58,461 nt of DNA from an uncultured Bacteroidales bacterium. Its GTDB lineage: Bacteria > Bacteroidota > Bacteroidia > Bacteroidales > Paludibacteraceae. The notes below the pieces were generated by a model that saw nothing but the letters and a program-made list of their open reading frames with translations, was not told the origin of the DNA and ran no database searches. A program made the translations under genes and the position numbers. Position 1 is the stretch's first letter; the number at the start of each line of letters is the position of its first letter. This document shows positions 33,869 through 41,725 of this stretch, piece after piece. The stretch spans positions 1 to 58,461 of the forward strand of contig CACZRD010000056.1 of assembly GCA_902783545.1 (NCBI GenBank), given 5' to 3'.

Positions 33869-34842
33869 TGGAAAAAGTAAGAGACTATTTGATGCTCGTT
33901 CGTTGGCAGAACCTGCTGATGACGGCCATCGTTCTGTTCGTTATGGAGAAATGGGTGGCGACACCCATTCTCCGTGCGGCATATTTCGGCGAGCAACTGC
34001 CCTGGTGGCTGCTCATGTTGCTCATCCTCGCTACGGTGTTTATCGCCGCTGGAGGGTATGTGATTAACGATTACTTCGATGTGAAGATTGATGCGATCAA
34101 CCGTCCCGACCGGCTCATCGTCACGCGCGGTGTGACCAAGCCGGAAGCCATGCGTCTGTTTCAGGTACTCACGGCGGCGGGTATCGTCTGCGGACTTATC
34201 ACTGCTGCGTGTCTGCGCAGCTGGGTTACGGCGGTTATCTTCGTGTTTGTGCCCGGATTGTTGTGGTTCTACTCAGCATCATACAAACGCCAACTAATCA
34301 TCGGCAATCTGATTGTCGCCTTTGTTGCCGCTCTTGCACCGCTGCTCACAGCTATAGCGAACGTTGCATGGCTCCGGCACTTGTACGGCGATGTCAATGG
34401 CATTGATGTGCTTAGTCTCACCACCCTGCCTCACGACATCTACGTGTGGATTGGAGGATTTGCGGCATTCGCGTTCCTCGGAACACTCATTCGCGAAGTC
34501 ATCAAAGATATGCAGGATGTCATGGGCGACCGCGAACTGGAGTGCCACACGCTACCCGTCGTGCTGGGCGAACCGGCGACGAAAGGCATCGTCACCGCCC
34601 TGCTATTGCTGATGGCCGGCGCTATCGTCTGGCTCGCGTGGTGGGTTATACCCTTCCCCAATGGCTGGAACTCGCTGCACGCACGGTATGTCGTGCTGGG
34701 GCTACTCATCCCTATCGCTTGCGAACTGTGGCTGATCTGGTCGGCGCGTATATCCTCGGATTACCGCACGGCACAATCGGTTATGAAGTTCGTGCTGCTC
34801 ATGGGAGTTCTGTACGCCTTTGTTATTAATCGAATGTTATGA
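33868..34842 (+). CDS. UbiA-family prenyltransferase
   Basis: An integral membrane enzyme of 324 residues with about eight to nine helices. The first Asp-rich motif, NDYFDVKIDAINRPDR, begins at residue 67, and a second, IKDMQDVMGDRE, follows at about residue 210. Such enzymes join an isoprenoid chain to an acceptor. The closest type by motif is the geranylgeranylglycerol-phosphate synthase-like group often found in Bacteroidota. The acceptor is not certain. Its stop overlaps the maf start (ATGA). Confidence 0.88.
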   Translation: MEKVRDYLMLVRWQNLLMTAIVLFVMEKWVATPILRAAYFGEQLPWWLLMLLILATVFIAAGGYVINDYFDVKIDAINRPDRLIVTRGVTKPEAMRLFQVLTAAGIVCGLITAACLRSWVTAVIFVFVPGLLWFYSASYKRQLIIGNLIVAFVAALAPLLTAIANVAWLRHLYGDVNGIDVLSLTTLPHDIYVWIGGFAAFAFLGTLIREVIKDMQDVMGDRELECHTLPVVLGEPATKGIVTALLLLMAGAIVWLAWWVIPFPNGWNSLHARYVVLGLLIPIACELWLIWSARISSDYRTAQSVMKFVLLMGVLYAFVINRML

Positions 34843-35444
34843 ACATCATTCTTGGCTCGCAATCTCCTCGCCGCCGTGAACTATTGACCGGCCTCGATAT
34901 ACCGCACACCGATGTCACCATCGATGCCGATGAATCGTATCCCGCCGACCTTGTTGGGGGCGATATACCTAAATATATATCGCGCGCGAAAGCGGAGGCG
35001 TACACGCGTATGCACGCGCTCGGAAAAGACGATCTGCTGATTACCTCCGACACTATCGTCTGGTTGGACGGCAAGGTACTCGGCAAACCGCACGATGAGC
35101 AGGAAGCCCGCGCGATGCTCCGCGACCTGAGCGGCAAGACGCACCAGGTCTATACAGCCGTGACGTTTGCGAGGAGACAGCAATCAGCGGTCAGCAGTCA
35201 GCAATCAGTTGTATTGGTGGAGACGGAAGTGGATTGTTGCGATGTGACGTTTGACGAACTCAGTGAGGCGGAGATTGACTATTATGTATCGCGCTATCGT
35301 CCTATGGATAAGGCCGGTGCGTACGGCATACAGGAGTGGATCGGATTGGCGGCAGTAAGCAGCATCCATGGCTCGTACTTCACCGTCATGGGATTTCCCA
35401 CTCATCTTGTTCATCGTTATCTCAATCGTCATTCACTCGAATGA
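34839..35444 (+). CDS. maf: Maf-family nucleoside triphosphate pyrophosphatase
   Basis: Hydrolyses non-canonical or modified nucleoside triphosphates. The product has 201 residues with the family motifs ILGSQSPRRRELL at the start, TSDTIVWLDGKVLGKP (catalytic Asp71) and DKAGAYGIQ near the end. Residues 113-124 (RQQSAVSSQQSV) are a repeat-encoded insertion in the loop after TAVTFAR, where family members usually have a few residues. ATGA overlap with the upstream gene shows translational coupling. A strong terminator follows. Confidence 0.93.
   Translation: MNIILGSQSPRRRELLTGLDIPHTDVTIDADESYPADLVGGDIPKYISRAKAEAYTRMHALGKDDLLITSDTIVWLDGKVLGKPHDEQEARAMLRDLSGKTHQVYTAVTFARRQQSAVSSQQSVVLVETEVDCCDVTFDELSEAEIDYYVSRYRPMDKAGAYGIQEWIGLAAVSSIHGSYFTVMGFPTHLVHRYLNRHSLE
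35177..35210 (+). repeat. NNNTCAG heptamer array inside maf
   Basis: Units cagcaatcag, cggtcag, cagtcag and caatcag encode QQSAVSSQQS in the usual frame. Confidence 0.85.
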
Positions 35445-35465
35445 TTCGTACAAACTACACAACAC

Positions 35466-35497
35466 AATCAACCCCACTCGGATGAGCGGGGTTGATT
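35466..35497. terminator. Bidirectional terminator between maf and the ribosomal-protein genes
   Basis: Stem aatcaacccc-a-ctc / gag-c-ggggttgatt with a short loop, followed by tgtttt on the plus strand. It lies between convergent transcripts. Confidence 0.85.
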
Positions 35498-35528
35498 TGT
35501 TTTACGTACGTTTGTACGCGAGCCTTAA

Positions 35529-35681
35529 TTATTTGAAGAACTCTTGTACTTTCTCGTTCTCTACGATTTCCTCCTGGAAGATGTAAGCACCAGTCTTCGG
35601 GCTTTTAACCATCTTGATGCACTTCGTGTGGTTACGTCCGGCGTTGCCGGTGTGAAGTGTTGCAACCGCTTTCTTTGCCAT
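35529..35681 (-). CDS. DUF4295 small protein
   Basis: The product has 50 residues: MAKKAVATLHTGN at the start and IKMVKSPKTGAYIFQEE in the middle. It matches the Bacteroidota family DUF4295, which always sits behind L28 and L33 and is basic, as expected for a ribosome-associated protein. A strong Shine-Dalgarno sequence (aaggag) precedes the ATG, which is uncommon in this phylum. It is the last gene of the L28-L33 unit. Confidence 0.88.
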   Translation of the reverse strand: MAKKAVATLHTGNAGRNHTKCIKMVKSPKTGAYIFQEEIVENEKVQEFFK

Positions 35682-35717
35682 TGTTTAATCTCCTTTAGTT
35701 TAGTTCATCAACATGGA

Positions 35718-35906
35718 TTACTTAATCTCCTTGTGGATGGTGTAACGTTTCAGATAAGGGTTATACTTCTTCAGCTCGAGGCGGTCAGGAGTGTTCTTAC
35801 GGTTCTTGGTAGTGATGTAACGGCTCATGCCGGGTACACCGCTGTTTTTCTGCTCAGTGCATTCAAGGATAACTTGGACGCGGGCTTCTTTCGTTTTCTT
35901 TGCCAT
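35718..35906 (-). CDS. rpmG: 50S ribosomal protein L33
   Basis: The product has 62 residues: [19 protein letters not shown], then [25 protein letters not shown] in parts, the standard L33 layout. The cysteine pairs of the zinc-binding form are missing (one Cys only), so this is the zinc-independent type. The upstream sequence taggaggatt is a good ribosome binding site. Confidence 0.95.
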   Translation of the reverse strand: MAKKTKEARVQVILECTEQKNSGVPGMSRYITTKNRKNTPDRLELKKYNPYLKRYTIHKEIK

Positions 35907-35924
35907 AACTGTAATCCTCCTAAT

Positions 35925-36164
35925 TTACTCGTAAAGGTAACCCTTTTCGGCTGCTTGCTTAAGTGCAGCATCCAAACCGATCTTGTTAATAGTACGCAGA
36001 CCCGCTGCACTCACGTTCAGCTGGATCCAGCAATCCTGTTCTACCCAGTAGAACTTTCTGTGGAAGAGGTTCACATCGAAAGTGCGCTTTGTGTGGCGCT
36101 TCGAGTGAGACACATTGCATCCACCCATGGCTTTCTTGCCGGTAATTTGACAAATCTTTGACAT
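35925..36164 (-). CDS. rpmB: 50S ribosomal protein L28
   Basis: The product has 79 residues: [21 protein letters not shown], a typical L28 start, then [12 protein letters not shown] and [18 protein letters not shown]. The ATG at 36164 is the family start; the frame continues upstream but without family residues. It leads the L28-L33-DUF4295 unit. Confidence 0.95.
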   Translation of the reverse strand: MSKICQITGKKAMGGCNVSHSKRHTKRTFDVNLFHRKFYWVEQDCWIQLNVSAAGLRTINKIGLDAALKQAAEKGYLYE

Positions 36165-36270
36165 TGTATTATAAATTTTATATTTTTCCGTAACCAAGCC
36201 ACTCGCTATTCACGAGAGGCTAAAATCCCATAAAATCAACCTATTTGCGCAGTTTGCGCGAAAAATCGGA

Positions 36271-36302
36271 CAAAGATACAAAAAAAAAATCAATTATGCA
36301 AA
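36271..36302 (-). promoter_or_regulatory. Promoter of rpmB-rpmG-DUF4295
   Basis: On the minus strand TTTG (36299-36302), 20 bases, then TATCTTTG (36271-36278). Confidence 0.75.
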
Positions 36303-36379
36303 TATTTTTGCTCTTTTTTTTAAAAAAAGTTCTTTTTCTGTAATAAGTGCTTTGCAATTGTTAAATTATGGGCAGTTTT

Positions 36380-36411
36380 ATTGCAATTATCAAAAAAATT
36401 TTGTAACTTTG
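36380..36411 (+). promoter_or_regulatory. Promoter of yidC
   Basis: ATTG at 36380-36383, 20 bases, then TAACTTTG at 36404-36411. The leader to the ATG at 36471 is about 50 bases. Confidence 0.65.
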
Positions 36412-36470
36412 CGCGTTTTTTGGCGTCATAGCCATAAGCATGGCAGATTAAATGAATAGAATAGAACAGA

Positions 36471-38393
36471 ATGGATAAGAACACTTGGATTGGATTTTTG
36501 CTGATAGCGGCGATTATTGTGGGATTCTCAATGATCAACCGTCCGTCGAAGGAGGAGATGGCTGAGCGTCAGCGCATCAATGACAGCATAGCGCTGGTTC
36601 GTCAGATGGAATGGGAGGCTCAACAGCTGTCGGAAGCGATCAATGAGCAGCAGTCAGCGGTCAGTGATCAGCAATCAGCAGTCAGCGAGCAGCAGTCGGC
36701 AGAGGAGTTGGCAGACCGTCTGCAAGTTGCGTACGGCGATTTTGCTGTTTCGGCACAGGGCAATGAGGACTTCACGACATTGGAGAACGAGCGTGTACGC
36801 CTGACGTTTACCACAAAAGGCGGTCGTCTGTACCGTGCAGAGCTAAAGGAATACAAAGCCTACGGCGATACGGTGAACGATCTGCACCTGTTCACAGGTG
36901 ATGAGTCGAACCTCGCGTTCACACTCATCACGGCAAACAACCGCATCATCTCGACGCAGAACCTGTACTACGAGCCGATTAAGAAAGATAGCGTATTGAC
37001 GATGCGACTGAAGACAGCGCAGGAAGATGCGTATCTGGATTTTGTATATACCTTGCCGAGCAACGAGTACATGTGGCATTTTGATATCGTGCCGCATAAC
37101 ATGGAACGCGTGCTGGCGCAGAACGTGAGCACGGTGGAGATGCAATGGAAGCAGAAAGTGCCGCAGCAGGAGAAAGGAAGGAAGTTCGAAGAGCGCTACT
37201 CGCAGTTGCAGTATATGGACATCAGCGGCGATGTAGATAACCTGTCGGAGCAGAAATCCTCGAGGAAGAAAGAAGCCGGCAGACTGCGTTGGATAGCTTA
37301 CAAAGACCAGTTCTTCTCGACCGTACTGATCAGCGAGAATGGTTTCAACTCGTCGGAGTTGGAGTCCGAGCCGCAGAACAAATATTCGGGCTACATCAAG
37401 GAGTACAACACCACGACAGCGCTGGACTTCGATATGCGCGAGCCTATACGGCTGCGTTACTATACGGGTCCGAACCACTATAACACCTTGAAAGCGTACG
37501 ATGAGGGGCTGGAGAGCAACCAGAAGCTGAAACTCAAATCGCTCGTACCGCTGGGCTGGAAGATCGTAGCGTGGGTAAACGTAATATTAGTGATCCCGAT
37601 GTTCGATCTGTTCACGTCGTGGGGACTGAGTATAGGATTGATTATTCTGCTGATGACGATCGTCATCAAATTAATCATATTACCATTTGTATTCAAGAGC
37701 TATCAGTCCACCGCCAAGATGCGCGTACTCAAACCGCAGATTGACGAGATCAATGCCAAGTTCCCGCCGGAGAAGATGCAGGAGCGCCAGCAGGCTACGA
37801 TGGCCTTGTACCAGAAAGCCGGTGTGAGCCCGATGAGCGGCTGTCTGCCGATGCTACTGCAGATGCCGGTGGTGATGGCTATGTTCTGGTTCTTCCCGAC
37901 AGCTATCGAACTACGTGGCAAATCGTTCCTGTGGGCAGACGACCTGTCAACCTACGACTCGGTCATCTCGTGGAGCACGCCGATATGGGGTATTGGCGAC
38001 CACCTGTCGCTGTTCTGTATATTGTTCACCATCGTGAACGTAGCCTATACATATATTACCATGCAGACGCAGGCTACGGGTAATGACCCGTCGCAAAAGA
38101 TGATGAAGTGGATGATGTACCTGATGCCGGTGATGTTCTTCTTCATCTTCAACGACTATGCAGCGGGATTGAGTTATTACTACCTGTTGGCATTGTTCTT
38201 CTCGATTCTGCAGACGATGATCTTCCGTTGGACGACAGATGACCAGAAGATCCTTGCGGAGATGGAGGCTAACGCCAAGAAGAAAGCCAGCGCCAAGCCG
38301 CAGTCGGGATTGGCAGCACGATTGCAGAAGATGCAGCAAGAGCAACTTCGTCAAGCACGTGAACAAGCAAAACAACAGGCAAAACGCAGATAG
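36471..38393 (+). CDS. yidC: Membrane protein insertase YidC
   Basis: Inserts proteins into the inner membrane alone or with Sec. The product has 640 residues. The first helix is TWIGFLLIAAIIVGFSMI (5-22), a large periplasmic domain follows to about 370, then five core helices (LGWKIVAWVNVILVIPMF, IILLMTIVIKLIILPF, PMLLQMPVVMAMFWFF and others) and a basic, Gln-rich tail that binds ribosomes. Residues 59-79 (QQSAVSDQQSAVSEQQSAE) are repeat-encoded and lie in the linker between the first helix and the periplasmic domain. No pyrG is upstream. A MBL-fold gene follows after 28 bases. Confidence 0.96.
   Translation: MDKNTWIGFLLIAAIIVGFSMINRPSKEEMAERQRINDSIALVRQMEWEAQQLSEAINEQQSAVSDQQSAVSEQQSAEELADRLQVAYGDFAVSAQGNEDFTTLENERVRLTFTTKGGRLYRAELKEYKAYGDTVNDLHLFTGDESNLAFTLITANNRIISTQNLYYEPIKKDSVLTMRLKTAQEDAYLDFVYTLPSNEYMWHFDIVPHNMERVLAQNVSTVEMQWKQKVPQQEKGRKFEERYSQLQYMDISGDVDNLSEQKSSRKKEAGRLRWIAYKDQFFSTVLISENGFNSSELESEPQNKYSGYIKEYNTTTALDFDMREPIRLRYYTGPNHYNTLKAYDEGLESNQKLKLKSLVPLGWKIVAWVNVILVIPMFDLFTSWGLSIGLIILLMTIVIKLIILPFVFKSYQSTAKMRVLKPQIDEINAKFPPEKMQERQQATMALYQKAGVSPMSGCLPMLLQMPVVMAMFWFFPTAIELRGKSFLWADDLSTYDSVISWSTPIWGIGDHLSLFCILFTIVNVAYTYITMQTQATGNDPSQKMMKWMMYLMPVMFFFIFNDYAAGLSYYYLLALFFSILQTMIFRWTTDDQKILAEMEANAKKKASAKPQSGLAARLQKMQQEQLRQAREQAKQQAKRR
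36646..36701 (+). repeat. NNNTCAG heptamer array inside yidC (longest copy)
   Basis: Eight consecutive 7-base units (cagtcag, cggtcag, tgatcag, caatcag, cagtcag, cgagcag, cagtcgg and a leading gagcag) encode QQSAVSDQQSAVSEQQSA. Three units equal seven codons, hence the 7-residue period. Confidence 0.9.
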
Positions 38394-38420
38394 TTGAGTG
38401 TTGAGAGTTTAGTGTTTAGA
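38394..38420 (+). repeat. gttgagagttta repeat before the MBL-fold gene
   Basis: Units ttgagtg, ttgagag, tttagtg, tttagag, a relative of the GTTGAAA heptamer, fill the gap after the yidC stop codon. Confidence 0.65.
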
Positions 38421-38421
38421 G

Positions 38422-39237
38422 ATGGAGGATCAGAAACTCATATTGAGGTCATTTGGTAGCGGAAGTAGCGGCAACTGCTACTACTTCGGTACGCAAGAAC
38501 AAGGCATCTTGATTGATGCCGGTATCTCGGCGCGTACCATACACAAGTACCTCAAGGAGATGGGGCTGGACTTCAAGAACATCATGGGCGTGCTTGTGAC
38601 ACACGATCACGCTGACCACATCCGTGCGGTAGGTACGCTCGGTGAGCGCGTTCACCTGCCGATCTATGCTACGCCACTCATCCATGAAGGAATAGACCGC
38701 AACTACGGTGTGACACAGAAACTGCGCCAAGGTAGGAAGTTCTTTACCAAAGGCGAACCATGGCAGCTCGGCGATATGACGATTAACACTTTCGGTATCT
38801 CACACGACTCGACGGAGTGTGTGGGTTATGTGATTGACTTCATGCACCAGCGGTTCATGATCGCCACGGACTGCGGCGAGCCGAACGCCGAGTTAGAAGA
38901 GTACCTGCGCACGGCAAACCATATCATCATCGAGGCGAACCACGATGAGCAACTACTGCTCAACGGTCCCTACCCTACGTACTTGAAACAACGTATTCTC
39001 TCACCACGCGGACATCAGTCGAATGATACCTGCGGCACACTGCTGGAGCGCAACTATCACTACGGTATGAAAAACATCTTCCTGTGTCACCTCAGCCAAG
39101 AGAACAACGATCCGAAAGTGGCGTACGACACGGTGAGCGATCATCTGATGGAGATAGGTGTGGTGCCGGGAAGAGACCTCAACTTAAGTGTACTCGAACG
39201 CACTACACCAAGTGCCGTGTTTGAACTAAATATGTAA
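38422..39237 (+). CDS. MBL-fold metallo-hydrolase (WalJ/YycJ-like)
   Basis: The product has 271 residues without signal peptide. The metal-binding motif THDHADH spans 60-66. Further His and Asp ligands are in FGISHDSTECVGY, TDCGEPN and NIFLCHLSQENNDP. The N-terminus LRSFGSGSSGNCYYF is the mark of the WalJ/YycJ group, thought to be a nuclease linked to DNA repair or cell-wall homeostasis. Here the substrate is inferred only. It forms a run with the next three genes. Confidence 0.88.
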   Translation: MEDQKLILRSFGSGSSGNCYYFGTQEQGILIDAGISARTIHKYLKEMGLDFKNIMGVLVTHDHADHIRAVGTLGERVHLPIYATPLIHEGIDRNYGVTQKLRQGRKFFTKGEPWQLGDMTINTFGISHDSTECVGYVIDFMHQRFMIATDCGEPNAELEEYLRTANHIIIEANHDEQLLLNGPYPTYLKQRILSPRGHQSNDTCGTLLERNYHYGMKNIFLCHLSQENNDPKVAYDTVSDHLMEIGVVPGRDLNLSVLERTTPSAVFELNM

Positions 39238-39242
39238 GTCCT

Positions 39243-39980
39243 ATGAAACGATTAGTTATTATACCGACGTACAACGAGAAAGAGAACATCGAAGCGATCA
39301 TCAAGGCGGTGTTTGCGCTGCCTGTGGAGTTTCATGTACTGGTCATAGATGACGGTTCGCCTGACGGGACGGCTGCTATTGTGAAGCGAATGATCGGCGA
39401 GCAGGCTGAGGAACGTCTGTTCATCGTGGAGCGTCAAGGCAAACTGGGTCTGGGTACTGCGTATATAGCAGGCTTCAAGTGGGCTATAGCGCACAAGTAC
39501 GACTATATCTTCGAGATGGATGCCGACTTCTCGCACAACCCGAATGATCTGGTCAAGCTCTACGAAGCGTTAGCTAACGAGGGCGCGGATGTAGCTATCG
39601 GCAGCCGGTATGTGACCGGAGTGAATGTGGTGAACTGGCCTATGGGGCGCGTGCTGATGTCGTACTTCGCATCGAAATATGTGCGCACGGTGCTGGGCAT
39701 TGATGTACACGACACTACTGCCGGATTTGTGGGATACAAACGCGAGGTGCTGGAGACGATTGAGCTCGACAAGATTCGTTTCAAAGGCTACGCCTTCCAG
39801 ATCGAGATGAAGTTCACTGCTATCATGTGCGGATTCACGGTAAAAGAAGTACCAATCATCTTTGTCAACCGCGTGCTGGGCACGAGTAAGATGTCCGGCG
39901 GTATATTCTCCGAGGCATTGTTAGGAGTGATTCGACTGAAAGTATCATCGTGGGTGAGAAAATATCCCCGGAAGAGTTGA
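39243..39980 (+). CDS. Polyprenol-phosphate mannosyltransferase-like GT2
   Basis: The product has 245 residues. It has the dolichol-phosphate-mannose-synthase pattern: IIPTYNEKENIEAII (7-21), IDDGSPDGT (35-43), EMDADFSHNP near 97 and DTTAGFVGYKRE. Such enzymes move mannose from GDP-mannose to a polyprenol phosphate on the cytoplasmic face. No membrane helix follows, so it is the short soluble form. Its stop TGA overlaps the TTG start of the next gene. Confidence 0.9.
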   Translation: MKRLVIIPTYNEKENIEAIIKAVFALPVEFHVLVIDDGSPDGTAAIVKRMIGEQAEERLFIVERQGKLGLGTAYIAGFKWAIAHKYDYIFEMDADFSHNPNDLVKLYEALANEGADVAIGSRYVTGVNVVNWPMGRVLMSYFASKYVRTVLGIDVHDTTAGFVGYKREVLETIELDKIRFKGYAFQIEMKFTAIMCGFTVKEVPIIFVNRVLGTSKMSGGIFSEALLGVIRLKVSSWVRKYPRKS

Positions 39981-41200
39981 AAGTTTTCAAGATCATATTT
40001 TATTTTGCATTCGCGCTGTGCATGGTATCGTGCGGCGGGAGACAACAGAGCGAAGGTGAGGGCAAGAGCCTGAGCCAAGTTTTGTGTGCTCCGGAGCCTG
40101 AACCGCGGTATATGTATGGAATAGCGGTGGATGACTACCATATTGACACCTGTCGCGTACAATCCGGTGAAACATTGTCAGGTATATTGAACCGTCACGG
40201 TCTGACACAGAAACAGTGGCGCGATATGCAGCCACTACTCAAGCGAAATCCGGAGCTGGCCTCTATCTGCGAGGGCGGACAATACTACACGCTGAGCAAC
40301 GATACAGCGCTCTGTTACTTTGCGTACCGAATCAACCGCCGCGAGACACGTATCGCATCGCTGCTGGACAGTTTCTACCTGTGGCACGACACGCTGCCAC
40401 TGACTGTTGAGAGACGGAAAGCGGAGTTCACCATCACATCGTCATTGTGGCAGGCTATCAGCAGTCAGGATCTGCCTATCGAGTTGGCATTGGAACTATC
40501 GGAGATCTATGCGTGGACGATCAACTTCTTCGCATTGCAGCCGGGAGATAGTGTGCGTGTGCTGTACGACGAGCAGTTTGTAGAGGACTCACGCATCGGT
40601 ATCGGGCGTATCTATGCCGCGCACTTCTACCACGGCAAACGCTGGCTGCCTGCATACTACCTTGATGCAGGGAAGGCAAGCGGGTACTACGATGCCGAGG
40701 GAAACAGCCTGAGGAAGACGTTCCTGAAAGCGCCGCTGAACTACAAACGTATATCGTCACACTTCACCTACGCACGCAAACACCCCGTGTATCATGTTGT
40801 TCGACCGCACACGGGTGTGGATTATGCCGCACCGGCAGGAACGCCTGTTGTGGCGTTAGGCGACGGCGTGGTGACGTTCAAGGCATACAAAGGCGGCGGA
40901 GGCAACACGATCAAGATCCGCCACAACAGCACGTACGAGACGGGATATCTGCATCTGTCGAAGTATGCGAAAGGATTACAAGTGGGTAAGTACGTCAAGC
41001 AAGGCGAGGTGATCGGTTATGTAGGTTCAACGGGCGCAAGCACAGGTCCGCACCTGGATTTCCGCGTGTGGAAGCACGGCACGCCGGTTAATCCGCTGAC
41101 GCTGGATTCGCCATCAGCAGAGCCTGTACCGGCGGATATGAGGCAGGCGTACGATTCGATAGCAACGCATTACAACGAAATATTAGTCGAAAGACCGTGA
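39977..41200 (+). CDS. M23 peptidase-like lipoprotein with LysM domain
   Basis: The product has 407 residues from a TTG start. MKVFKIIFYFAFALCMVSC is an ideal lipoprotein signal (Cys19). A LysM-type unit follows (CRVQSGETLSGILNRHGL), then a middle domain, then the M23 fold with HTGVDYAAPAGTPVVA, KIRHNSTYETGYLHLSKYA and STGASTGPHLDFRVW. The metal ligands His and Asp of HTGVDY and the His of HLDF are present, so it may cut peptidoglycan cross-bridges in the periplasm. A GTG at 39950 in the same frame is an alternative but would put nine charged residues ahead of the signal. The TTG is part of a GTTGAAAG repeat phrase and overlaps the previous stop codon (TTGA). Confidence 0.87.
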   Translation: MKVFKIIFYFAFALCMVSCGGRQQSEGEGKSLSQVLCAPEPEPRYMYGIAVDDYHIDTCRVQSGETLSGILNRHGLTQKQWRDMQPLLKRNPELASICEGGQYYTLSNDTALCYFAYRINRRETRIASLLDSFYLWHDTLPLTVERRKAEFTITSSLWQAISSQDLPIELALELSEIYAWTINFFALQPGDSVRVLYDEQFVEDSRIGIGRIYAAHFYHGKRWLPAYYLDAGKASGYYDAEGNSLRKTFLKAPLNYKRISSHFTYARKHPVYHVVRPHTGVDYAAPAGTPVVALGDGVVTFKAYKGGGGNTIKIRHNSTYETGYLHLSKYAKGLQVGKYVKQGEVIGYVGSTGASTGPHLDFRVWKHGTPVNPLTLDSPSAEPVPADMRQAYDSIATHYNEILVERP

Positions 41201-41261
41201 CTACGTCACTCAAAGATAAAAGCCAAAAGCCTAATTACAGATAACTAACAACTACACATAT

Positions 41262-41678
41262 ATGTTATTTTACGAACTCAAAGTTAATTATAGCCGCCAG
41301 ACGGGTGAAGACAACCCGGGCAAGGTCAAGGAGACTTATCTGGTGGAGGGATTCACTTGCGCGGATGTTGAGGAGCGCGTGATGGAGGTAATCAAGCCGT
41401 TTGTATTCCAAGGCGACTGCGAGGTACCGAGTTGCAAGAAAGTGCAGTACTACGATTTGATCCCTGCGCCGGACGGCGAGTACTGGTACAAGGCAAGAGT
41501 GGAACTTATCACAATTGAGAACGACAAGGAGACCCGCAAAGCAGTGAGCATCCTCGTGCAGGCAGACAACATGCTTGATGCGCTGCACACACTGAAGCAA
41601 CACTTGGCATCGCTGGATTGCGAGGTGATCGGATTGGCGAAATCGCCGGTGGTGGAGGTCATTCGCGCAATAGAATAA
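41262..41678 (+). CDS. DUF4494 protein
   Basis: A small cytoplasmic protein of 138 residues: LFYELKVNYSRQTGEDNPGKVKETYLVEG in parts at the start, FTCADVEERVME, CEVPSCKKVQYYDLI and ILVQADNMLDALHTLK. It matches the Bacteroidota family DUF4494; no activity is known to me. It precedes trpS by 47 bases, filled by the tttgaaga repeat. Confidence 0.87.
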   Translation: MLFYELKVNYSRQTGEDNPGKVKETYLVEGFTCADVEERVMEVIKPFVFQGDCEVPSCKKVQYYDLIPAPDGEYWYKARVELITIENDKETRKAVSILVQADNMLDALHTLKQHLASLDCEVIGLAKSPVVEVIRAIE

Positions 41679-41689
41679 TTGCGCGAATA

Positions 41690-41717
41690 TTTGAAAATTT
41701 GAAGATTTGAAATTCGA
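41690..41717 (+). repeat. tttgaaga tandem octamer before trpS
   Basis: Units atttgaaa, atttgaag, atttgaaa, attcgaag fill the gap before the trpS start, the same unit as at 24772-24802. Confidence 0.8.
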
Positions 41718-41725
41718 AGATTTTT

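Larger units (their letters stand above)
36165..36470. other. Divergent promoter region between rpmB and yidC
   Basis: This 306-base gap holds a promoter for each side (36271-36302 minus, 36380-36411 plus) and the leaders of both transcripts. The rpmB leader is about 100 bases long and contains ttgcgcagtttgcgcg, a small direct repeat. I see no other gene. Confidence 0.6.

Noticed and set aside
36646..36701. Heptamer array as a CRISPR array
   Set aside because: The unit is seven bases without spacers, is translated, and no cas gene is near.
40451..40470. Possible repeat copy in the M23 gene (atcagcagtcagg)
   Set aside because: Only two units, in the middle of ordinary sequence; too short to separate from chance.
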